From an uncultured Rhizobium sp. (GTDB lineage Bacteria; Pseudomonadota; Alphaproteobacteria; Rhizobiales; Rhizobiaceae), in the NCBI GenBank assembly GCA_945952315.1, contig CAMFIE010000018.1, forward strand, positions 19,723-83,722: a DNA stretch of 64,000 nucleotides, read 5' to 3'. A program made the translations under genes and the position numbers. Each line of letters begins with the position of its first letter. The stretch's first letter is position 1. Positions 14,844 through 22,621 of this stretch are shown here, one piece after another. The notes under the pieces were generated by a model, which was not told where the DNA came from, did not search any database, and saw only the letters and a program-made list of their open reading frames with translations.

Positions 14844-16397
14844 CTAGGCGAACCAGGTCAGTTTCGCGATATAGCCCCTGAGCATCGCATGGCCGGGATA
14901 GCTCACCCATCCCGCAACCGTATCGGCATATCCGTCGATGAACTGGTTGAACATCGGATTGATCAGGCCGCCTTCTTCCCAGACGATCCTCGCCATCTTG
15001 CCAAAGAGCTCCGTGCGCTTCGCCGCATCGGTTTCGGCTCTGGCCTGAAGCAGCAAGGCGTCGAAATCCTTGTTGCGGAAATGGGTATCGTTCCAGTCGG
15101 CGGTCGAGAGATACCCTACCGACCACATCTGGTCCTGGGTCGGGCGACCGCCCCAGTAGCTCGCGCAGAAGGGTTGCTTGTTCCACACTTCCGACCAGTA
15201 GCCATCGGCGGGTTCCCGTTTGACCTCCAGTGGTATCCCGGCCGCATTTGCTGTCTGTTGAAAGAGCTGTGCTGCGTCAACGGCACCTGTAAAGGCGGCA
15301 TCGGAAACCCGAAGCACGATCGGCGATCCGTCATGTCCCGACTTCTTGTAGTAGTCTGCGGCTTTTTCGATGGAAAATGCCCTCTGCGGCAGGCTGTTGT
15401 CGAAATAGAGGTAGGATTGGTTGATGGGAGTATCATTCCCGACCTCACCGAACCCGTTCAGGATTTTATCGACCATCTCCTGCCGGTTGATGGCATATTT
15501 GAGGGCAAGACGCAGGTTCTGATTGTCGAAAGGTGGCGTGTCGGTGTGCATGACGAACACATAGTGCCCCGGGCTTTCGGTAACGCTGACCTTGACGCCC
15601 GGCGCATTGCCGACAAGTTTGGCCACGCGCGGCGGGACCTTGTCGATCGCGTGCACCTGACCGGCCTGCATTGCCGCGACACGGGCCGTATCGTCGTTGA
15701 TGACCACGATTTCGTGGCTGTCGAAATGACCGACATCCTTGTTCCAGTGCCGGTCGAATTTTTCGAACCGGTAGCGCACGCCCGGTTCTTCCTGCACCAG
15801 CCGATACGGGCCGGTGCCAATGCCATTGGCAGGGTTTTCCATGCCACCGTCGGGCTGGATCACCAGATGATAATCCAGCATCAGATACGGCAGATCGGCA
15901 TCGGGTGTGGTGAGAACCAGCGTTACGCCATCGCCCTCTTCCCGGATTTCCTGAATGCCCCGCATCGCACCAAGCGCACCGGACTTGGTCTTTTCACTGG
16001 AATGACGCTGAAGCGTCTTGGCGACGTCGCTTGCGGTCAGTGGTTTGCCATTGTGGAACTCAACGCCCTGGCGGATCTTGAAATGCCAGCGCTTGTTATC
16101 GTCCGATGCCTCCCAGCTCTCTGCAAGGGAGGGGAGCAGACTGCCGTCCGGCCCTTGCTCCAGCAGATAATCGCCAAAGGCGAAAAGGGCATAGGAACTT
16201 GCATTGCCGGTATTCAGCGCAGGGTCGAGCGTATCGGTGCTTTCACCGCCCTTCAGACCCAAAATGAAATTGCCGCCCTTTTTGGGCGTGTCGGCCATTG
16301 CCTTTCCCGGCAGCCACAAGCCTGTGGCGGCAAGACCGATGATGCCGGTGCTCATCAGAAAATTGCGGCGTGACACATCTAAATGCGTTCTGGGCAT
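14844..16397 (-). CDS. ABC transporter substrate-binding protein, family 5 (peptide class)
   Basis: A 517-residue periplasmic binding protein. The N terminus has a twin-arginine export signal (SRRNFLMSTG, hydrophobic core, cleavage near AMA at about residue 35). The mature part is SBP_bac_5-like: GGNFILGLKGG, LAESWEASDDNKRWHFKIRQ with GVEFHNGKPLTASDV, and DTPPFDNQNLRLALKYAI. Family members bind peptides, nickel, opines or glycosides. The Tat signal suggests it folds in the cytoplasm. ATG 16397 has GGAGGAGG in front. It heads the operon SBP-permease-permease-ATPase-hydrolase and is divergent from a MocR-type regulator. Confidence 0.92.
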   Translation of the reverse strand: MPRTHLDVSRRNFLMSTGIIGLAATGLWLPGKAMADTPKKGGNFILGLKGGESTDTLDPALNTGNASSYALFAFGDYLLEQGPDGSLLPSLAESWEASDDNKRWHFKIRQGVEFHNGKPLTASDVAKTLQRHSSEKTKSGALGAMRGIQEIREEGDGVTLVLTTPDADLPYLMLDYHLVIQPDGGMENPANGIGTGPYRLVQEEPGVRYRFEKFDRHWNKDVGHFDSHEIVVINDDTARVAAMQAGQVHAIDKVPPRVAKLVGNAPGVKVSVTESPGHYVFVMHTDTPPFDNQNLRLALKYAINRQEMVDKILNGFGEVGNDTPINQSYLYFDNSLPQRAFSIEKAADYYKKSGHDGSPIVLRVSDAAFTGAVDAAQLFQQTANAAGIPLEVKREPADGYWSEVWNKQPFCASYWGGRPTQDQMWSVGYLSTADWNDTHFRNKDFDALLLQARAETDAAKRTELFGKMARIVWEEGGLINPMFNQFIDGYADTVAGWVSYPGHAMLRGYIAKLTWFA

Positions 16398-16614
16398 GCA
16401 AACCTCCTCCCATCGTGATGGCACAGATCGTCGAACGCCTTTCGAAACCCGTTGGTAAATCCGGTTCGCATTGGCTCGGACCTGCTTTTGCCTCCATGCG
16501 TCTGTGACGGGTTCCAGGCGAACACTGTCGCCCTCTCCCGGACCCGTCACAGCCGATCCATCGAACAAGGTTCACGACCGGTTTGCGCAACGGATGATTG
16601 CATTCTCTATGAAG

Positions 16615-16630
16615 ATTGTACCATAACAAT
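16615..16630. promoter_or_regulatory. Inverted repeat in divergent MocR/transporter spacer
   Basis: ATTGT (16615-16619) and ACAAT (16626-16630) flank six bases in the 295-base region between the binding-protein gene and the MocR-like gene. The surrounding 60 bases are AT-rich, unlike the rest of the spacer. It is a candidate regulator binding site or promoter element for either gene. MocR regulators often use direct repeats, so this assignment is weak. Nothing else clear was seen in the spacer. Confidence 0.35.
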
Positions 16631-16692
16631 AGCCAGTTTTTTCAATTTCGACCGGTCCACTTCTTGTGCCGGAACAGCTCTCGGGGATGCAG

Positions 16693-18177
16693 ATGAAGTG
16701 GGGTTTTGACTATATCGAGCTCAATCCGCATTCGGCGCTGCCCATGCACCGGCAGCTTTATGAGCATCTGCGCGACCTGATCCTGTCCGGTGCCATTACG
16801 GGTGGCACGAAGCTGCCGTCCTCGCGCATTCTCTCGCAAAAGCTTGGCGTGTCCCGGGCTACGGTCGTTACCGCTCTCGATCAGCTTGGGGCGGAAGGTT
16901 ATGTTGAAACGGCCCATGGCAGCGGGACATTCGTGCAGGCAATCCCGAAATCGCGTCTCGGGCAGGCATCGGCCACCGCGCAGGCCACATCATCATCGCA
17001 ACCGTCCCTCTCCGCTGCGGCATCGCGAATGCTGTGGTGGGATGCCCGCGCAACAACGGTGCCGCTGCGCCATCTGCACATGTCTGCCCCCGATCACCGT
17101 CTGTTCCCGACCGCGCTTTGGGCACGGCTGACGAAGGAGGTTTTCGCCCGCTGGGACATGCAGCCGATGACTTATCGGCAGAACGCGGATCCCTCACCGC
17201 TGGAAGAGCAGATTGCGCGTTACGTGACGGTCAGCCGCGGGATCAATTGCACGGCAGAAGAAGTTGTCACGACCTTTGGCGGCCATCATGCGGTGACACT
17301 GCTGGCCGAGCTTCTGCTTGATCCCGGTGACAAGGTCGCATTTGAAGAACCGGGCATGGCTGCCATACGGTCGATTTTTCTCTCCAGGGGCTGCACGGTC
17401 GTTCCGATGTGGGTTGATGGGCAAGGCGCAAATCCTGACAGCCTGCGATCCCAGCCTGTGAAGCTGGCATTTGTGACGGCGGCCAAACAGCAACCGCTCA
17501 ATATAGCTATGCCCGCCGCACGAAAGCTTGAGCTGCTGCATTGGGCCGCCGACAAGGGAGCGCTGATCATCGAAGATGATCTCGGCAGCGAGTTTCGCTA
17601 TCAGGGGCGGCCGATCCCGCCGCTGAAGGCCATGGATCAGACGGGCTCGGTGATCTATGTCGGCTCTTTCAGCATGAGCCTGCTGCAGACATTGCGCGTC
17701 GGCTTCATGGTGATGCCGAAACAGCTCGCAGCCCATTGCCGGAAGCTCATTCAGGTCCGGTATCGCGCCACGCCGCAACTCACCGAACTTACGGTTGCGC
17801 GTTTCATCGAGGATGGCCATTTCGGCCGCCATTTGCACCGGATGCGCCAGATCTATGCCCGGCGCCAAAGGCATTTGCTCTCCATTCTGGAGCGCGACTT
17901 TGGCGATGTGTTTGAACCACCCGACTTCGCCGCAGGCTTCTACAATGTGTGTTATTTCAAGGATCAGGGCGTGGATGAAGATGCCATAACGCTCCGGTGC
18001 CGGGATCAGGGCTTCGGTATCGAACAGCTGTCGATCTACTATGCGAGCCGTCAGAGCCCCCGCAAGGCATTGCTTCTGGGATTTGCAGCATCCGATGAAA
18101 GAGAGATCGACCGAAGCTGTCAAATGCTTCGGGCGATCATGTCCACTGGGCGTCCAAAGAGGGTCGCTGCATGCTGA
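16693..18177 (+). CDS. MocR/PdxR-type regulator (GntR-HTH + aminotransferase-like) with degenerate PLP site
   Basis: A 494-residue fusion of an N-terminal GntR winged helix (LGVSRATVVTALDQLGAEGY, then GSGTFV, ending near residue 75) and a fold-type I aminotransferase-like domain. The expected PLP lysine in the SFSK-type motif is Met328 here (GSFSMSLLQ, ATG at 17674-17676), the tyrosine normally in EDDY is Leu (IIEDDLGSEFRYQG), and the aromatic of the EPGY motif is Met (EEPGM). The regulator probably does not form a PLP Schiff base. ATG 16693 has GGGGA 6 bases upstream; ATG 16687 and GTG 16666 are alternatives. It is divergent from the peptide-class transporter operon and likely controls it. 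Confidence 0.88.
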   Translation: MKWGFDYIELNPHSALPMHRQLYEHLRDLILSGAITGGTKLPSSRILSQKLGVSRATVVTALDQLGAEGYVETAHGSGTFVQAIPKSRLGQASATAQATSSSQPSLSAAASRMLWWDARATTVPLRHLHMSAPDHRLFPTALWARLTKEVFARWDMQPMTYRQNADPSPLEEQIARYVTVSRGINCTAEEVVTTFGGHHAVTLLAELLLDPGDKVAFEEPGMAAIRSIFLSRGCTVVPMWVDGQGANPDSLRSQPVKLAFVTAAKQQPLNIAMPAARKLELLHWAADKGALIIEDDLGSEFRYQGRPIPPLKAMDQTGSVIYVGSFSMSLLQTLRVGFMVMPKQLAAHCRKLIQVRYRATPQLTELTVARFIEDGHFGRHLHRMRQIYARRQRHLLSILERDFGDVFEPPDFAAGFYNVCYFKDQGVDEDAITLRCRDQGFGIEQLSIYYASRQSPRKALLLGFAASDEREIDRSCQMLRAIMSTGRPKRVAAC

Positions 18178-18189
18178 AGACGCCGTGCG

Positions 18190-18224
18190 CGTTCCCCTTA
18201 TGCTGGAAACGCAAAAGGGGAACG
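18190..18224. terminator. Bidirectional hairpin between convergent mocR-like and pseudoazurin genes
   Basis: A perfect 10-base inverted repeat CGTTCCCCTT (18190-18199) and AAGGGGAACG (18215-18224) with a 15-base loop lies in the 66-base gap between two convergent genes. There is no long T tract, so it may act as a transcript-end hairpin for both strands. Confidence 0.65.
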
Positions 18225-18243
18225 AGGCGACGTTCAGAATCGT

Positions 18244-18693
18244 TTACTGGCCAAGGCCGGCTATCGCGGCCTCGAGGCGCTCATGCGCCTTCGGCGGCAG
18301 CTTGCCGTTTTTGATCGCGTCAATATTGGCAGGCTTGTCGCCAACCACGACGAGGCCGACCATGCCCATGCCGACATGCGGCGCGCATTTCACCGCATAG
18401 GCACCCGGCACCGTGAAGGTGATCTTCACCGTCTCGTTCATCTTGCCCTTGAAGGCCTCTGCACCGGCCGGGATCATGTCCTTGATCGTTTCGGCATTAT
18501 GGCCCTTGTCTGTCGGGATGAAGGTGACGGTGTCGCCCGGCTGAACCTTGGTCAGCGCCGGCTCGAATACCATCAGGCCATCCTTGCCCTTGTTCAGCAG
18601 GTGAACCTCGAAATCGGCGGCGGATGCAGCACCGGCAAACGAGAGGGCAAGAGCGGCGCCGATCAGCGCGTGCGAAAAGCGGAACATCTTCAT
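18244..18693 (-). CDS. Pseudoazurin (type I blue copper protein)
   Basis: A 149-residue precursor with a Sec signal peptide cleaved after ASA (about residue 25). The type I copper ligands are visible as His65 (GHNAE), Cys103, His106 and Met111 (CAPHVGMGM). Pseudoazurin is a periplasmic one-electron carrier feeding copper nitrite reductase and nitrous oxide reductase, in keeping with the nearby nos genes. AAGGAG precedes ATG 18693. A 16-base box TTTGCG-CAGC-ATCAAA lies about 75 bases upstream and resembles the one before nosR, so both should answer to the same Crp/Fnr-type regulator, whose gene is just upstream. Confidence 0.93.
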   Translation of the reverse strand: MKMFRFSHALIGAALALSFAGAASAADFEVHLLNKGKDGLMVFEPALTKVQPGDTVTFIPTDKGHNAETIKDMIPAGAEAFKGKMNETVKITFTVPGAYAVKCAPHVGMGMVGLVVVGDKPANIDAIKNGKLPPKAHERLEAAIAGLGQ

Positions 18694-18767
18694 TTCTCCT
18701 TGAGTAACCGTCGCGGCTTCTGCGCCGCAGGCGTGGCTCAAGAGATAGCGGAACGAAAAATCCGCAC

Positions 18768-18783
18768 TTTGCGCAGCATCAAA
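18768..18783. promoter_or_regulatory. Crp/Fnr-type box upstream of pseudoazurin
   Basis: TTTGCGCAGCATCAAA has the TTG-N8-CAA spacing of FNR/NnrR-family sites: one half TTGCG as in the nos box at 20264 and one half ATCAA as in the FNR consensus. It sits 75 bases before the pseudoazurin ATG on the minus strand, within the gap after the Crp/Fnr gene. Confidence 0.55.
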
Positions 18784-18806
18784 CAGAATTGACAAAACAT
18801 AAGGTG

Positions 18807-19499
18807 CTACTTCTCGCCTTCGGCCAGTCGTGCCAGAGCCTTCATGTCGCGCACCAGCAGTTTCTGGCGTCCCCCTTCCACAAGGCCGCGGCCTTCCCAT
18901 GCGCTCAGCAGACGGGACACGGTGTGCAAGGTAGTGCCCGTCATCTCGGCGATGTCCTGCCTTGATATCTGGAAATCGATGCGCATGCCGCCGTCTTCCG
19001 GTTTGCCTGCCTTTTCGGTCAGGCGCAGCACCGCATGCGCCACCCGGCGCTCCACTTCCTGCGTCGACATTTCGCGGATGCGCGTATGGGCCTCCTCCAG
19101 CCGGTTGCCGATTGTCTGAAGGGCAGAAACGGCAAGGGACGGATTTTGCTCGACAAAGAAGGACCAGAGTGCGGTCGGCCAGGCGAGATAGAGGCTCTCG
19201 GCGGCGGCAAAGGCCGTGCCCGGATAATCGGCGCGCTGCAGCGCTTTTGCGAAACCGAAAAGATCGCCCGGATGCACCACCCGCACGATGATCTGCTGTC
19301 CGTCGGGTGTGACCTGCGTCACCTTGAGGCGCCCGTTCAAGAGCAGGAAGAAATGATTGGCGGGCGTGCCCTGCACGAAGACCGCTTCACCTTGTGCCAC
19401 ACGTGCCGAGGTTGCATGCGACAGGATCTGGTCGAGATCTGCGTCGCTCATTCCGGAAAACAGCGACAGCGGTTTGACGATGCTGCGATCAATGCGCAC
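18807..19499 (-). CDS. Crp/Fnr family transcriptional regulator (NnrR/Dnr-like)
   Basis: A 230-residue regulator with an N-terminal cyclic-nucleotide-binding-like barrel ([20 protein letters not shown]), a dimer helix, and a C-terminal HTH ([19 protein letters not shown]). It has no cysteine cluster, so it is not an oxygen-sensing Fnr with an iron-sulfur centre; NnrR/Dnr-type proteins sense nitric oxide. Lying between pseudoazurin and the nos cluster it is the likely activator of both. Translation starts at GTG 19499. Two tandem 13-base palindromes (19522-19554) lie directly upstream. Confidence 0.88.
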   Translation of the reverse strand: MRIDRSIVKPLSLFSGMSDADLDQILSHATSARVAQGEAVFVQGTPANHFFLLLNGRLKVTQVTPDGQQIIVRVVHPGDLFGFAKALQRADYPGTAFAAAESLYLAWPTALWSFFVEQNPSLAVSALQTIGNRLEEAHTRIREMSTQEVERRVAHAVLRLTEKAGKPEDGGMRIDFQISRQDIAEMTGTTLHTVSRLLSAWEGRGLVEGGRQKLLVRDMKALARLAEGEK

Positions 19500-19521
19500 A
19501 GATCAGGTTTCCTCTTTCATC

Positions 19522-19554
19522 CCTGCATTGCAGGATCATCCCCTGATCATCAGG
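19522..19554. promoter_or_regulatory. Tandem 13-bp palindromes upstream of the Crp/Fnr gene
   Basis: CCTGCATTGCAGG (19522-19534) and CCTGATCATCAGG (19542-19554) are both perfect odd palindromes of the form CCTG-N5-CAGG with centres exactly 20 bases apart, thus on one face of the helix. They lie 23-55 bases before the GTG of the minus-strand regulator gene. They do not match the TTG-N8-CAA boxes nearby, so they suggest control by a different dimeric regulator. Confidence 0.6.
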
Positions 19555-19660
19555 AGAGGATGGTCTGCATTGCTACACTGTGGATCGGGAAAGGAAAACC
19601 CGTTCATTTTCATGCGCCACGGGCACGGCTCAGGTCTGGTTGCCGAATGGCGTGCGGGGA

Positions 19661-20161
19661 TCACCCCCGCCGGATCAGCATGCGGTAGATTTCGCCGCTG
19701 CTGTCAAAATTACCCACCCAGCGGTGGTTGCGGCGGGTGAGATCGGAATAGAGGAATTCGGGCTCGCGGGCGAAGAGCACAAAGAGCACGGCGCCTTCCG
19801 GCATGCCGTCCAGGGCCTGAAGGGTGCGGCGTGCACTGCTCACGTCATCCAGTTCGGTGAGGTCGAAATGATGCAAGGGGTCCGGCCAGACCAGCGGGGA
19901 AGGAATGCTGTCGCCTATCTCCGGCAAAGCATCGCGCGGTGTGAACAGCACCTCGCAGTCGCCGTTCGGCTGGTCGACCGGATGGGCGTCGAACCCACGC
20001 TCGGAAAGCATCCTGAACAGCGGCTCGGGTCTGAAAGGGGCGAGCAGCCTGAAGGACTGGCCCACCGTCAATCGGCCGATCTCGGCATTGATAGCGTCCA
20101 GCGGATGGCCACCGGCCGCGATCAGGGGCCGGACATCGAGAAAGAGCGGTTCGGTCGGCAT
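19661..20161 (-). CDS. DUF2249 domain protein
   Basis: A 166-residue soluble protein. The N-terminal part LDVRPLIAAGGHPLDAI...LTVGQSFRLLAPFRPEPL matches the small DUF2249 fold, a domain repeatedly found beside denitrification and nitrosative-stress genes; the second half has LTELDDVSSARRTLQALDGMPEG and may be a second diverged helical or DUF2249-like unit. The function of the family is not established. ATG 20161 (MPTEPLFLDV) has AAGGA in front; a start eight codons upstream is less likely. It is divergent from nosR, with a Crp/Fnr-type box in the shared 273-base spacer. Confidence 0.75.
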   Translation of the reverse strand: MPTEPLFLDVRPLIAAGGHPLDAINAEIGRLTVGQSFRLLAPFRPEPLFRMLSERGFDAHPVDQPNGDCEVLFTPRDALPEIGDSIPSPLVWPDPLHHFDLTELDDVSSARRTLQALDGMPEGAVLFVLFAREPEFLYSDLTRRNHRWVGNFDSSGEIYRMLIRRG

Positions 20162-20263
20162 GGTCTTCAGTCCTTGTGCAATCAATAGTCACCGGGGTGC
20201 AATCATCTCATTATCGGCGCGGTGGCCTCCATCCTCAAGCATAAGCGATCCGACGTGAGCGAC

Positions 20264-20279
20264 TTTGCGCATTCGCAAA
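20264..20279. promoter_or_regulatory. NnrR/Fnr-type palindrome in nosR upstream region
   Basis: TTTGCGCATTCGCAAA is a perfect 6-4-6 palindrome with TTG-N8-CAA spacing, the footprint of Crp/Fnr-family dimers. It lies 156 bases before nosR and about 100 bases before the divergent DUF2249 gene. A second weaker inverted repeat TTTGT-N6-ACAAA is at 20363-20378. The rest of the 273-base spacer shows nothing clear. Confidence 0.65.
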
Positions 20280-20434
20280 CAGCCGCAAGATGATCTGCTG
20301 CCATTTCGAGCCGCTTTCGGTCGGCGCCACCGCATGCCTCGCATGGCATGAACGCTTCGCAGTTTGTCCCAGCACAAAGACGGTCTTTCCCGACGAACTA
20401 GTGTCCCCGCCAGATATCGGGGGTTACACGCGCC

Positions 20435-22603
20435 ATGAAATTCATTCGTCTTGTGCTTTTGGTTATCGCCAGCCTTTGTCTGGCCGCCCAGGCGCATGCT
20501 GAAACGAAATTGCAGCAATATCTGCCGGAACAGACCGCATCCGATCTGGTTCCCGGGGCAGATGGTTTCGGGCCTGTTCGCGCAGATCTTGCTGTTGCCC
20601 CGGTGCTAAAGAATGGCCAGCCAGTGGCCTGGGTCTTTCTGACTTCCGATTTTGTCGGCACGACCGGTTATTCCGGCAAGCCGATCCACACCCTGGTTGC
20701 CGTCGACAAGGACGCGCGGATCGTTGGCGTCAAGCTCGTCAAGCATTCCGAACCCATCGTGCTCATCGGTATTCCCGAAGCCAAGGTCAAGGCGCTGGTT
20801 GCGAGCTATGCCGGTCTCGATCTGGTCAAGGAAGCGAAATCGGGCGGCACGACGCATGAGGTGAACATCATCTCCGGCGCAACCGTCACGGTGATGGTGA
20901 TCGACGATTCCATCATCCGGTCCGGCCTCAAGGTCGCCCGTGCGCTCGGCCTCGGCGGACTGACGGCGGATGTGGCCAATGCCGGGCCACGCTACGCGGT
21001 AGACCCCGCTGCCGCGTCGCCTGCCGACTGGACGGAGGCAGAAGGTGATGGAACGGTGCGCAGGCTGGCGCTCGATGTGGGGCAGGTCAATGCCGCCTTT
21101 GCCGGTGATCCCGATCCCCGTGCCCGCGAACGGGCGCTGACCGACACGCCGGAGACAACCTTTATAGACATGCGGGTCGCGCTGGTTTCGGTGCCCGCCA
21201 TCGGCAAGGCATTGCTCGGGCCGCAACAGGACACCAATCTCCGCGCCTGGATGAAGACGGGTGATGAAGCCATCGCGATCTTCGCGAACGGCCTCTATTC
21301 CTTCAAGGGGTCGGGCTATGTGCGCGGCGGCATTTTTGACCGCATCGTGCTGATCCAGGACGATGTTTCCGTGCGCTTCCATGATCGCGACCACCGCCGT
21401 GCGGGCAGTATCGCCCTTGCCGGAGCCCCTGAATTTGCCGAGATGGATCTCTTCCGCATCCCGGCAGGGCTTGGTTTCGATCCGGCCAAGCCGTTCCGCA
21501 TCCAGCTTCTCGCCCATCGCGATGTCGGCCCGGTCGAGAAAGTGTTCCACACATTCGAGCTCGGCTACCAGCTGCCGCAGAAATATCTCCACGCCATAAC
21601 CGCGCCTGCCGCCGAGGCAAAGCCTGCCACGATTGCCGAGGCGGATCGGCCCGAAGCTGCGGCGCAGGCCGATCTGTGGAAGCGTATCTGGCGGGATTCG
21701 AAGGTGAAGATTGCCGTGCTCGCCACGATGCTGCTCGTGCTGACGGCCGCGTTCTTCTTCCAGACGTTCGCCACCCGCAATGCGAAAGCCTTCTCGATCT
21801 TCCGCATCGGCTTCCTGCTGGTCACGCTTGTCTTTCTCGGCTGGTATGCCAATGCGCAGCTCTCCGTCGTGAACCTCATGGCGCTGTTCGGCAGCCTTGT
21901 CAGCGGCTTCAGCTGGCAGGCCTTCCTGCTCGATCCGCTGACGTTCATCCTGTGGTTTTCGGTGGCCGCCGCGCTGCTCTTCTGGGGACGGGGTGCCTAT
22001 TGCGGCTGGCTTTGCCCCTTCGGTGCGCTGCAGGAGCTGACAAACAAGGTTGCGCGCCGGTTCCACGTTCCGCAATGGACATTGCCCTGGGGACTGCACG
22101 AGCGGCTCTGGCCGGTCAAGTACATGATCTTCCTTGGCCTTTTTGGCGCCTCGCTGATGAGCGTCGAGCAGGCGGAGCATCTCGCCGAGATCGAGCCTTT
22201 CAAGACGGCGATCATCCTGAAGTTCATCCGTGCCTGGCCTTTCGTTGCCTATGCGGTGGCCTTGCTGGTCGCGGGGCTCTTCGTCGAACGCTTCTATTGC
22301 CGCTATCTGTGCCCGCTCGGCGCGGCGCTGGCGATCCCCGCCCGCATGCGCATGTTCGACTGGCTGAAGCGCTATCACGAATGCGGAAACCCCTGCCAGA
22401 CCTGCGCCATCCAGTGCCCGGTGCAGGCCATTCACAAGACCGGCGAGATCAACCCCAACGAGTGCATCAACTGCCTGCACTGTCAGGTGCTCTACCAGTC
22501 CACGAGCGTCTGCCCCGTCGTGATCAAGAAAATGAAATCGCGCGCGAAGCTCGCTGCGAGCTCGGGCGGGGCACCCATCCAGGCCGTCACCGACAAACCA
22601 TAA
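20435..22603 (+). CDS. nosR: NosR, membrane flavo-iron-sulfur protein for N2O reductase
   Basis: A 722-residue protein with a Sec signal peptide, a periplasmic FMN-binding domain (about residues 80-180; the flavinylation motif SGAT in IISGATVTVM), then membrane helices and a cytoplasmic ferredoxin-like tail. Cysteine motifs CGWLCPFGALQEL, CRYLCPLGAAL and CGNPCQTCAIQCP plus CINCLHC are all present. NosR delivers electrons to and is needed for expression or maturation of NosZ. It begins the nosRZDFYLX operon; NosX encoded at its end should attach the FMN. A Crp/Fnr-type palindrome lies 156 bases upstream. Confidence 0.96.
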   Translation: MKFIRLVLLVIASLCLAAQAHAETKLQQYLPEQTASDLVPGADGFGPVRADLAVAPVLKNGQPVAWVFLTSDFVGTTGYSGKPIHTLVAVDKDARIVGVKLVKHSEPIVLIGIPEAKVKALVASYAGLDLVKEAKSGGTTHEVNIISGATVTVMVIDDSIIRSGLKVARALGLGGLTADVANAGPRYAVDPAAASPADWTEAEGDGTVRRLALDVGQVNAAFAGDPDPRARERALTDTPETTFIDMRVALVSVPAIGKALLGPQQDTNLRAWMKTGDEAIAIFANGLYSFKGSGYVRGGIFDRIVLIQDDVSVRFHDRDHRRAGSIALAGAPEFAEMDLFRIPAGLGFDPAKPFRIQLLAHRDVGPVEKVFHTFELGYQLPQKYLHAITAPAAEAKPATIAEADRPEAAAQADLWKRIWRDSKVKIAVLATMLLVLTAAFFFQTFATRNAKAFSIFRIGFLLVTLVFLGWYANAQLSVVNLMALFGSLVSGFSWQAFLLDPLTFILWFSVAAALLFWGRGAYCGWLCPFGALQELTNKVARRFHVPQWTLPWGLHERLWPVKYMIFLGLFGASLMSVEQAEHLAEIEPFKTAIILKFIRAWPFVAYAVALLVAGLFVERFYCRYLCPLGAALAIPARMRMFDWLKRYHECGNPCQTCAIQCPVQAIHKTGEINPNECINCLHCQVLYQSTSVCPVVIKKMKSRAKLAASSGGAPIQAVTDKP

Positions 22604-22621
22604 CCAGGAAAGGATAGGATC

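Noticed and set aside
18789..18802. TTGACAAAACATAA as a second FNR box before pseudoazurin
   Set aside because: Only one half fits; the site at 18768-18783 fits the spacing far better.
20606..22480. Long minus-strand open frame across nosR
   Set aside because: Antisense to a well-supported gene; charged low-complexity translation typical of shadow frames.
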